Positions 23,869 to 30,818 of a stretch of 32,073 nt of DNA are shown here, piece after piece (positions within the stretch are counted from its first letter, which is position 1; the number at the start of each line of letters is the position of its first letter). Both the position numbers and the translations under genes were made by a program. The DNA is from Blastococcus sp. (GTDB lineage Bacteria; Actinomycetota; Actinomycetes; Mycobacteriales; Geodermatophilaceae). The stretch spans positions 1 to 32,073 of the forward strand of contig JAOPWM010000194.1 of assembly GCA_025965695.1 (NCBI GenBank), written 5' to 3'. The notes under the pieces are model-generated. The model worked only from the letters and a program-made list of their open reading frames with translations, searched no databases and was not told the DNA's origin.

Positions 23869-25650
23869 ATGTGCGGCCTCTGCGGCGAGATCACCTTCGA
23901 CGGATCCCTCGCCGACACGACCGCCGTCGCGCGGATGGTCCAGGCTCTCGTGCCCCGCGGCCCGGACGGGCAGGGGTCCTGGAGCAACGGCCGGGTGGCG
24001 TTCGGCCACCGGCGGCTGTCGGTCATCGACCTGTCCACCTGCGGGTCCCAGCCCATGGTCGACAACGAGCTGGGGCTGACGGCGGTCTTCAACGGCTGCA
24101 TCTACGACTACCAGGAGCTGCGGGCCGAGCTGGAGGGCCACGGCTACCGCTTCTTCTCCCACAGCGACACCGAGGTGATCCTCAAGGGCTATCACCACTG
24201 GGGCACCGACGTCGTCTCGCACCTGCACGGCATGTTCGCCTTCGCCATCCACGAGCGGGACACCGGCCGCGTCGTCCTGGCCCGCGACCGCCTGGGCATC
24301 AAGCCGCTCTACCTCGCCGAGACGCCGGGTCGGCTGCGGTTCGCCTCGACGCTGCCGGCTCTCCTGAAGGCCGGCGACGTCGACACCTCGATCGACCCGG
24401 TCGCGCTGCACCACTACCTGACCTGGCACGCCGTCGTCCCCGCGCCGCGCACCCTGCTCAACGGCGTCCGCAAACTGCCGCCGGCCACCGTCCGGGTGAT
24501 CGAGGCCGACGGCTCGAGCACCGAGCGGCGCTACTGGGAGCCGCGCTACGAGCGGCGTCCCGAGCACGCGAACTGGTCTGCCCGCGACTGGGAGGACGCC
24601 ATCGAGGAGGCGCTGCGGACCGCCGTCCGCCGGCGGCTGGTCGCCGACATCCCCGTCGGTGTGCTGCTCTCGGGGGGGCTGGACTCCAGCCTGATCGTCG
24701 GCCTGCTCGCGCAGGAGGGACAGACGGGCCTGGCGACCTACTCGATCGGCTTCGAGTCCGTCGGGGGCCAGGAGGGTGACGAGTTCGCCTACTCCGACGT
24801 GATCGCCGAGCACTTCGGCACCGACCACCACCGCATCCGGGTGGATTCCGACGAGCTGGCCGGGTCGCTCGCGCACGCGATCGGTGCGATGGCCGAGCCG
24901 ATGGTCAGCCACGACGTCGTCGCCTTCGACCTGCTCAGCGAGCGGGTCAGCCAGTCGATCCGGGTCGTGCAGTCCGGGCAGGGCGCTGACGAGGTCTTCG
25001 CCGGCTACCACTGGTACCCCCCGCTGGCGCGCCTCGGGCGCGAGGCGGCGATCCGGGAGTACGCGAAGCGGTTTTTCGACCGCGACCACGCAGCGATGGG
25101 ACGGGTCGTCTCCGGCCGGTACGCCCTGCCTGCGGACCCGAGCCTGGAGTTCGTCCGCCAGCACATGTCCGGGCCCGGTGCCGAGACCGCGGTGGACGCC
25201 GCGCTGCGACTCGACAGCGAGATCATGCTCGTCGACGACCCGGTGAAGCGCGTGGACAACATGTCCATGGCCTGGGGACTGGAGGCACGGGTGCCCTTCC
25301 TCGATCACGACCTGGTCGAACTGGCCGCCATGTGCCCGCCGGAGCTCAAGCTGGCAGACGGCGGCAAGGGCGTGCTCAAGGCGATCGGCCGCCGGATCAT
25401 CCCGCCGGAGGTCATCGACCGGCCCAAGGGCTACTTCCCGGTGCCGGCGATCACCCACCTCGAGGGCAAGGTGCTCGACCTGGTGCGCGACGCGCTGTCC
25501 ACCGACGCCGCCCGCGAACGCGGGATGTTCCGGCCCGAGTACGTCCGGGAGCTCATTGCCGACCCGAACGGCGAGCTCACCCCGCTGAAGGGCAACAAGC
25601 TCTGGCAACTGGGCCTGCTCGAGCTCTGGCTGCAGACGCACGCGGCCTGA
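23869..25650 (+). CDS. N-acetylglutaminylglutamine amidotransferase (NAGGN biosynthesis)
   Basis: This 593-residue protein is related to asparagine synthase. The N-terminal class II glutaminase domain begins MCGLCGEI with the nucleophile Cys2 exposed after Met removal, and has RGPDGQGSW and GHRRLSVIDLS. The C-terminal synthetase domain has the PP-loop SGGLDSS (268-274), GQGADEVFAGYHWY and KRVDNMSMAWGLEARVPFLDHDLVE. The G-CGSQPM and HHYLTWHAVVPAPRTLL segments match the asnO branch that amidates N-acetylglutaminylglutamine, giving the osmoprotectant NAGGN. The assignment is made firm by the GNAT/ATP-grasp synthetase 15 bp downstream. The ATG has no Shine-Dalgarno and appears leaderless. It is the first gene of a likely six-gene operon. 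Confidence 0.93.
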   Translation: MCGLCGEITFDGSLADTTAVARMVQALVPRGPDGQGSWSNGRVAFGHRRLSVIDLSTCGSQPMVDNELGLTAVFNGCIYDYQELRAELEGHGYRFFSHSDTEVILKGYHHWGTDVVSHLHGMFAFAIHERDTGRVVLARDRLGIKPLYLAETPGRLRFASTLPALLKAGDVDTSIDPVALHHYLTWHAVVPAPRTLLNGVRKLPPATVRVIEADGSSTERRYWEPRYERRPEHANWSARDWEDAIEEALRTAVRRRLVADIPVGVLLSGGLDSSLIVGLLAQEGQTGLATYSIGFESVGGQEGDEFAYSDVIAEHFGTDHHRIRVDSDELAGSLAHAIGAMAEPMVSHDVVAFDLLSERVSQSIRVVQSGQGADEVFAGYHWYPPLARLGREAAIREYAKRFFDRDHAAMGRVVSGRYALPADPSLEFVRQHMSGPGAETAVDAALRLDSEIMLVDDPVKRVDNMSMAWGLEARVPFLDHDLVELAAMCPPELKLADGGKGVLKAIGRRIIPPEVIDRPKGYFPVPAITHLEGKVLDLVRDALSTDAARERGMFRPEYVRELIADPNGELTPLKGNKLWQLGLLELWLQTHAA

Positions 25651-25665
25651 CGTGACGATCACACC

Positions 25666-27429
25666 ATGACGACGACACCCCGGGTGGCCGGGCGCCGCCG
25701 GCGGACGGCGGTGCCCTCGGCGCCGGCCATCACCAGCCGGTCCTGGACCCAGCCCTCCGCGCACCAGCTCCAGGGCATGGCGTCCGACGTCGTCCTCGAC
25801 CTCGGCTGGGGGCGGCTGGTCTTCGGCCAGACCTTCTCCGATCTACATGGCATCGTCGACGCGCTGCGGGCCGAGGAGACCGGTGAGCGCGACATCTGCA
25901 TCTATCCGCGGGACCCGCACGTCCTGGTCGGCCTCGCGCCGGACGAGCTGTTCATCGACCCGAGCTACACCTATCGCCTCGACCTCCACCGCTACCGGCC
26001 CCGGTCGGAGCTGATCCGCGGCGTCTTCGTGCGGACGGTGACCTCGCAGGCCGAGATGGACGAGATCAACGAGATCTACGCCCTCAACGGGATGGTGGTC
26101 GGCGACGCCGACGTCATGTGGGGCAACCACCGCACCCGCTGCTTCACCTATCTCGTCGCCGAGGACCGGCGGACCGGGAAGATCGTCGGCACCGTCACCG
26201 GTGTCGACCACGAGCTCGCGTTCGGGGACCCGGAGGGCGGCACCAGCCTGTGGTGCCTGGCGGTGCGCGCCCAGGACGCCCCGACCGGGACCGGTGAGGC
26301 GCTGGTGCGGGTCCTGGCCGAGCGCTACGTCGGCCGCGGCCGGTCCTATCTCGACCTGTCGGTGATGCACGACAACGAGGGCGCCATCCACCTCTATCGC
26401 AAGCTCGGTTTCACCCGGGTGGCGGCGGTCTGCGTCAAGCGCAAGAACCCGATCAACACCCCGCTGTTCGCCGCCCGCCCGCCGGGTCTGGGGGACCTCA
26501 ACCCCTACGCGACGATCGTCGCCGATGAGGCGCTGCGCCGCGGGATCCGGGTCGAGGTGACCGACGCCGAGTCCGGCGAGCTGCGTCTGTCGGTCGGCGG
26601 CCGGACCGTGGTCACCCTCGAGTCGCTGTCGGAGTTCACCAGTGCCGTGGCGATGAGCCGCTGCGACGACAAGCGGCTGACCCGCCGGATCATGGAGCGG
26701 GCCGGGGTGCGCGTTGCCCGTGGCGCCGTCGCCGGCGAGCGCGATCTCGGCGAGGCGATCGCGCTCATGGGCGAGGTCGGTGCCGTGGTGGTCAAGCCTG
26801 CGCGCGGCGAACAGGGCCGGGGGATCACCGTCGGCGTGCGGGACGAGACCGGGCTGGAGCGGGCGGTCACCCTCGCGCTGCAGTTCTGTCCTGATGTTCT
26901 CGTCGAGGAACTGGTGGACGGCGAGGACCTGCGGGTGATCGTCATCGACCGCAACGTCGTGGCCGCGGCGGTGCGCCGGCCGGCCGAGGTCGTCGGCGAC
27001 GGGCGGCACACCGTCACCGAGCTCGTCCGCTCGACCAGCCGACGGCGGGAGCGGGCCACCGGCGGTGAGTCGCGGATCCCGCTGGACGAGACCACCGCGG
27101 AGGTCGTGGCCGACAGCGGCTACGGCATGGACGACGTCCCGCCGAACGGAGAGCGGATCCGCGTCCGGCGCACGGCGAACCTGCACACCGGCGGGACGAT
27201 CGAGGACGTCACCGCCCGCCTGCACCCGGAGATCGCGAGCGCCTCGGTGCGCGCCGCCGCGGCCCTCGACATCCCGGTGACCGGGCTGGACTTCCTGGTG
27301 CCCGACGTCGAGAGCCCCGACTACGTCTTCATCGAGGCGAACGAGCGGCCCGGGCTGGCCAACCACGAGCCGCAGCCGGTCGCCGAGCGCTTCCTCGACC
27401 TGCTCTTCCCGGAGACCCGCCGTCGCTGA
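25666..27429 (+). CDS. ngg: N-acetylglutaminylglutamine synthetase (GNAT + ATP-grasp fusion)
   Basis: This 587-residue bifunctional enzyme makes the dipeptide N-acetylglutaminylglutamine from two glutamines and acetyl-CoA. The N-terminal GNAT domain covers about 120-270 (TSQAEMDEINEIYALNGMVVGDADVMW, TSLWCLAVRAQDAPTGTGEALVRVLAERY, MHDNEGAIHLYRKLGF). The C-terminal ATP-grasp ligase covers about 290-587 (DKRLTRRIMERAGVRVARG, VVVKPARGEQGRGITVGV, LVEELVDGEDLRVIVID, TGLDFLVPDVESPDYVFIEANERPGLANHEPQP). This fusion is characteristic of the NAGGN pathway of rhizobia and pseudomonads. Length and order are normal. It follows the amidotransferase by 15 bp and precedes crcB by 15 bp. The M42 peptidase gene that often completes NAGGN loci is absent here. 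Confidence 0.94.
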   Translation: MTTTPRVAGRRRRTAVPSAPAITSRSWTQPSAHQLQGMASDVVLDLGWGRLVFGQTFSDLHGIVDALRAEETGERDICIYPRDPHVLVGLAPDELFIDPSYTYRLDLHRYRPRSELIRGVFVRTVTSQAEMDEINEIYALNGMVVGDADVMWGNHRTRCFTYLVAEDRRTGKIVGTVTGVDHELAFGDPEGGTSLWCLAVRAQDAPTGTGEALVRVLAERYVGRGRSYLDLSVMHDNEGAIHLYRKLGFTRVAAVCVKRKNPINTPLFAARPPGLGDLNPYATIVADEALRRGIRVEVTDAESGELRLSVGGRTVVTLESLSEFTSAVAMSRCDDKRLTRRIMERAGVRVARGAVAGERDLGEAIALMGEVGAVVVKPARGEQGRGITVGVRDETGLERAVTLALQFCPDVLVEELVDGEDLRVIVIDRNVVAAAVRRPAEVVGDGRHTVTELVRSTSRRRERATGGESRIPLDETTAEVVADSGYGMDDVPPNGERIRVRRTANLHTGGTIEDVTARLHPEIASASVRAAAALDIPVTGLDFLVPDVESPDYVFIEANERPGLANHEPQPVAERFLDLLFPETRRR

Positions 27430-27444
27430 CGGCACACTCTCGTC

Positions 27445-27831
27445 GTGATCTACCTGCTCGCCGCGCTGGGCGGTGCCCTGGGCGCGCTGGCCCGCTGGGC
27501 GGTCGCGGAGGCCCTGCCGCACTCCCCCGGCGCCTGGCCCTGGTCGACCCTGCTGATCAACCTCACCGGCTGCCTGCTGCTCGGCGCGCTCTTCGCGGTC
27601 CTGGCCGCCCGCGTCCCCGAGCCCTCGTGGGTGCGGCCCTTCGTCGGTGTCGGCGTGCTCGGCGGCTACACCACGTACTCGACGTTCGCCGTCGAGATCG
27701 TCGACCTGACCCGTGGGGGTGCGGCGCTCACGGCGGTGGCCTACCTGCTGTTGTCCGTCGTCGGCGGGGTGCTGGCGGTCGCGCTGGGCGCGGTGACCGC
27801 CCGCAGGGTCGTCGGCGAGGCCCACCCGTGA
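27445..27831 (+). CDS. crcB: CrcB/Fluc fluoride channel subunit 1
   Basis: This 128-residue membrane protein has four helices, a conserved LGALARWAV start, NLTGCLLLGALFAVL (the pore asparagine region) and the signature GGYTTYSTFAVE with the phenylalanine of the fluoride-binding F-box. Fluc channels let fluoride leave the cell. They work as antiparallel dimers, and paired genes usually encode the two oppositely oriented subunits. The GTG at 27445 begins 15 bp after the NAGGN synthetase. The gene overlaps the second crcB by four bases (GTGA). No fluoride riboswitch can fit in the 15-bp gap. Confidence 0.93.
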   Translation: MIYLLAALGGALGALARWAVAEALPHSPGAWPWSTLLINLTGCLLLGALFAVLAARVPEPSWVRPFVGVGVLGGYTTYSTFAVEIVDLTRGGAALTAVAYLLLSVVGGVLAVALGAVTARRVVGEAHP

Positions 27832-28184
27832 CGCCGCTGCTGGTCGTCGCGGGTGCTCTGGTGGGGGCGCCGCTGCGGCTGTTCGCTTCCCGGCGGGCGA
27901 TCCGGACGGGGCGTGACCCGGCAGTCGGGACCCTGGCCGTGAACGTCGCCGGCAGCGCCCTCCTCGGTGTGGTCCTCGGCCTGGCCGACGTGCCGGAGTG
28001 GATGGTCGCCCTGGTGGGTGTCGGCTTCTGCGGGGCCCTCACCACCTTCTCCACGTTCGGCGCCGACGTCGTCCGGCTGGTGGAGGAACGGGTACTCGGG
28101 CGGGCGGTCGCCTACCTGATCGCGACGCTCGTCCTCGGCGTGGGTGCCGCCGCGGCCGGTCACGGACTGGCCGGGCTGCTCTGA
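27828..28184 (+). CDS. crcB: CrcB/Fluc fluoride channel subunit 2
   Basis: This 118-residue protein is the partner channel subunit. It has four helices, TLAVNVAGSALLGVVLGL (pore asparagine) and GFCGALTTFSTFGADVV (F-box with Phe-Ser-Thr-Phe), and an unusual basic first loop (FASRRAIRTGRDP). Its GTG overlaps the stop of subunit 1, so the two are translated together in equal amounts, as expected for a heterodimer of opposite topology. The open frame reaches back to 27627, but only the GTG at 27828 gives a normal Fluc N terminus. It precedes otsA by 30 bp. Confidence 0.92.
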   Translation: MTPLLVVAGALVGAPLRLFASRRAIRTGRDPAVGTLAVNVAGSALLGVVLGLADVPEWMVALVGVGFCGALTTFSTFGADVVRLVEERVLGRAVAYLIATLVLGVGAAAAGHGLAGLL

Positions 28185-28214
28185 TCCCGGCCGGTCGGTA
28201 GGGTCGGGGGCGGT

Positions 28215-29705
28215 ATGGCGGACAAGACGGAGCAGCACACGGGGGCGGACAGTCCTGTGGTCGTCGTCGCCAACCGGCTCCCGGTCGACCAGGTGACCGA
28301 TCCCGACGGCACCACGCGATGGCAGCGCAGCCCCGGAGGCCTCGTCACTGCGCTGGAGCCCTTCGTGGCCGGCCGCGGCGGCGCGTGGGTGGGTTGGTCC
28401 GGCTCGGCCGGCGAGGCCCCGGAACCCTTCGAGTCCGGCGGGATGTCGCTGATCCCGGTGCCGCTGACCGAGGAAGAGGTCGACCGCTACTACGAGGGCA
28501 TGTCGAACGCGTCCTTGTGGCCGCTCTACCACGACGTCGTCGAGAAGCCGGAGTACCACCGGGCCTGGTGGGACACCTACGTGCAGGTCAACAAGCGGTT
28601 CGCCGAGCGGGCCGCGGCCGTCGCCGCCGAGAACGCCATCGTCTGGGTGCACGACTATCAGCTGCAACTGGTCCCGGCGCTGCTGCGCCAACAGCGGCCG
28701 GACCTCACCATCGGCTTCTTCCTGCACATCCCCTTCCCGCCGTACGAGCTGTTCACCCAGTTGCCGTGGCGGTCGGCGATCGTGGAAGGGCTGCTCGGTG
28801 CCGACCTGGTCGGCTTCCAGCGCCCGGCGGCCGCGACGAACTTCGTCCAGCTCGCCCGCCGACTGCACGATCTGCCGGCTCGCGGTCAGGTCGTCGAGTA
28901 CGACGGCCGGACGGTGGCCGCCCGCGCCTTCCCGATCTCCATCGACGTCGCCGCGTTCGACGAGCTGGCCCGCTCCCCCGAGGTGCTGGCCCGGGCGGAG
29001 GAGATCCGCAAGGAGCTGGGCAACCCGTCGAAGATCATCCTGGGCGTGGACCGGCTGGACTACACCAAGGGCATCGGTGTGCGCCTGGCCGCTTTCGAGG
29101 AGCTGCTCGAGGACGGCGCGGTCGAGGCCCCGGACACCGTCCTGGTGCAGGTGGCCACCCCGAGCCGCGAACGCGTCGAGCACTACGTCCACATGCGGGA
29201 GACGATCGAGCAGCAGGTGGGCCACATCAACGGGGTCTTCGGCTCGATCGCCGGCCCGGCGGTCCACTACTTCAACCAATCGATGCCCCGTGAGGAGCTG
29301 GCCGCGCTGTACCGGGCGGCCGACGTCATGCTCGTGACCCCGTACCGCGACGGGATGAATCTGGTCGCGAAGGAGTACGTCGCCGCCCGGGGTGACCTCG
29401 GCGGGGCGCTCGTCCTGTCGGAGTTCGCCGGCGCAGCCGCGGAGCTCAAGCAGGCCTTCCTGGTCAATCCGCACGACATCGCCGGGGTGAAGAGCCAGTT
29501 GGTCCGCGCCCTGCGGATGGATGCGACCGAGGGCGCCAAGCGGATGCGGGCGATGCGCCGCCATCTCGCCCGGAACGATCTCGAGCACTGGGCGAACTCC
29601 TTCTTCGACGCGCTCCGCGGTCAGGCTGCCGGCCAGCCGACCGGCCGGGAGGCCGGCCGTGAGTCGGCCCCGCTCTCGCGGGACCGTGGCGGAGCCCAGG
29701 GATGA
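28215..29705 (+). CDS. otsA: Trehalose-6-phosphate synthase
   Basis: This 496-residue GT20 glycosyltransferase joins a nucleotide-activated glucose (UDP-, GDP- or ADP-glucose) to glucose 6-phosphate to give trehalose 6-phosphate. The visible family elements are [10 protein letters not shown] near the N terminus, [63 protein letters not shown] and [16 protein letters not shown], all in normal order. The last 30 residues ([23 protein letters not shown]) are a low-complexity tail. The ATG at 28215 has a GGGGG leader. The stop codon overlaps the first start codon in a repeated junction with otsB. Trehalose protects against desiccation, salt and heat. Confidence 0.96.
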   Translation: MADKTEQHTGADSPVVVVANRLPVDQVTDPDGTTRWQRSPGGLVTALEPFVAGRGGAWVGWSGSAGEAPEPFESGGMSLIPVPLTEEEVDRYYEGMSNASLWPLYHDVVEKPEYHRAWWDTYVQVNKRFAERAAAVAAENAIVWVHDYQLQLVPALLRQQRPDLTIGFFLHIPFPPYELFTQLPWRSAIVEGLLGADLVGFQRPAAATNFVQLARRLHDLPARGQVVEYDGRTVAARAFPISIDVAAFDELARSPEVLARAEEIRKELGNPSKIILGVDRLDYTKGIGVRLAAFEELLEDGAVEAPDTVLVQVATPSRERVEHYVHMRETIEQQVGHINGVFGSIAGPAVHYFNQSMPREELAALYRAADVMLVTPYRDGMNLVAKEYVAARGDLGGALVLSEFAGAAAELKQAFLVNPHDIAGVKSQLVRALRMDATEGAKRMRAMRRHLARNDLEHWANSFFDALRGQAAGQPTGREAGRESAPLSRDRGGAQG

Positions 29706-29763
29706 CGCTTGCCCAAGGGTGACGCGGGCCCAGGAATGAGCCGGAGCCCAGGAGTGAGCGACC
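29694..29763 (+). repeat. Four tandem 17-18-bp repeats at the otsA-otsB junction with two minicistrons
   Basis: Four imperfect copies of gcccaggRRTGA-plus-linker follow each other: 29694-29710, 29711-29727, 29728-29745 and 29746-29763. Each carries an AGG-type ribosome site and an RTGA stop/start overlap. The otsA TGA overlaps an ATG at 29702 that encodes MTLAQG. Its TGA overlaps a GTG at 29719 that encodes a six-codon peptide starting VTRAQE. The TGA of that peptide overlaps the ATG of otsB at 29736. Confidence 0.85.
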
Positions 29764-30497
29764 TCCCGGCGGAGCTGGACGCGGCGCTGGCCGAGTTCGC
29801 CAGCCGTCGTCCGCTGCTCGTCGCGAGCGACTATGACGGAGTCCTCGCCCGGCTGCGGGACGAGCCGTCGGCGGCGGTGCCGGAGGAGGGTGTCGCCGAG
29901 ACGCTGGCCCGCCTGGCCGGCGTGCCCGGCGTGACGGTGGCGATCGTCAGCGGGCGGGGCGTGGAGGACCTGCAGGCGACCAGTGGGCTGTCGGGACCGT
30001 TCCGCTGGGTGGGCAGTCACGGCGAGGAGTTCGACGGCCCGCTCGCCGGAGACCTCGCACACCGGCGCGACGAGCTGGCCGCGGTTCTGGCGCCGGCCGT
30101 CGCCGACGTCCCGGGCGCCCGCCTCGAGATCAAGCCGGCGAGCGTGGCCGTGCACGTTCGCATGGTCCAGGACCGCGCGGTTGCGGCTTCGGTGCTGGAG
30201 CGGGCCGGCACGCTCGTGGATTCGTCACTGACGTTGAAGCCGGGCAAGAACGTCCTCGAGGTCGCCGTCACCGACGCGGACAAGGGCACGGCGCTGCGGC
30301 GACTGATCACCGAACTCGACGACGCCGCGGCGATGTACCTCGGCGACGACGTCACCGACGAGGACGCCTTCCGCGCACTGCGGCCCGATGACCTCACGGT
30401 CAAGATCGGGGACGGCCCCACGGACGCCCGTCATCGGGTCGCCGACCCCGCCGGCGCGCTCGCCGTGCTGCGCCGCCTCGGTGACCTGCTCGCCTGA
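29736..30497 (+). CDS. otsB: Trehalose-6-phosphate phosphatase
   Basis: This 253-residue HAD-superfamily phosphatase removes the phosphate from trehalose 6-phosphate to give trehalose. Motif I is ASDYDGVLA, with the nucleophilic aspartate at about residue 31. Motif II is IVSGR, the sugar-binding region has GSHGEEFDGP, and the metal-binding motif IV is GDDVTDEDAF. Length is normal for bacterial OtsB. Possible starts in frame are TTG 29709, ATG 29736 and GTG 29754; I prefer ATG 29736 because its ATGA overlaps the preceding minicistron stop. Translation is therefore probably coupled to otsA through two short cistrons. It is the last gene of the compatible-solute operon. Confidence 0.93.
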   Translation: MSRSPGVSDLPAELDAALAEFASRRPLLVASDYDGVLARLRDEPSAAVPEEGVAETLARLAGVPGVTVAIVSGRGVEDLQATSGLSGPFRWVGSHGEEFDGPLAGDLAHRRDELAAVLAPAVADVPGARLEIKPASVAVHVRMVQDRAVAASVLERAGTLVDSSLTLKPGKNVLEVAVTDADKGTALRRLITELDDAAAMYLGDDVTDEDAFRALRPDDLTVKIGDGPTDARHRVADPAGALAVLRRLGDLLA

Positions 30498-30818
30498 GCC
30501 CCCCTTCTGTGACGCGTGTCTCCGCCGGGCGGAAGTGACCGGTGGCGCCGTCGGGGAGTCGTCGCCGCAATGCTGTCGACATTACCGACGCCGAATGGCG
30601 CGGACCAGGTAATTCACCGCTCGAGCCGGTCATCGTGGTCCGGTGACTGCGCGGGCGTTGTCGACATATGTCCGCGGCTGATCTGCTGACCCGTTCTGCG
30701 CATAACAATTGTCCGGGTCATGGGTCATAAGACGCCGCCGGAGTGTCTGGAGTCACAACAATAACCGTGTCACCACAGCCGGGTGGCGCCCGATGCGACA
30801 TCCCCAGGACGGTTTCCT
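30498..30818. other. Intergenic leader region upstream of the chemotaxis receptor
   Basis: This 321-bp region has no gene. It is less GC-rich than its surroundings and is full of short repeats. TGTCGACAT occurs at 30574-30582 and again at 30659-30667, the second overlapping the palindrome GACATATGTC (30663-30672). ACAATTGT lies at 30705-30712, and GGGTCAT is repeated head to tail at 30715-30728. Any of these could be operators or part of a structured leader. I could not match the region to a known riboswitch. Confidence 0.5.

Noticed and set aside
27741-30155. Minus-strand open frame of 804 codons opposite crcB, otsA and otsB
   Set aside because: It is a shadow of three well-supported plus-strand genes. 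Its repeated Ser-Trp-Ala segment merely reflects the otsA-otsB junction repeats.
30519-30533. TCCGCCGGGCGGA as a terminator after otsB
   Set aside because: The symmetric arms leave a loop too small for the full stem and no U tract follows, so I do not call it.
30498-30818. Cyclic di-GMP or other known riboswitch ahead of the chemotaxis receptor
   Set aside because: I searched by eye for the conserved cores of the common classes and found no match; only short repeats are present.
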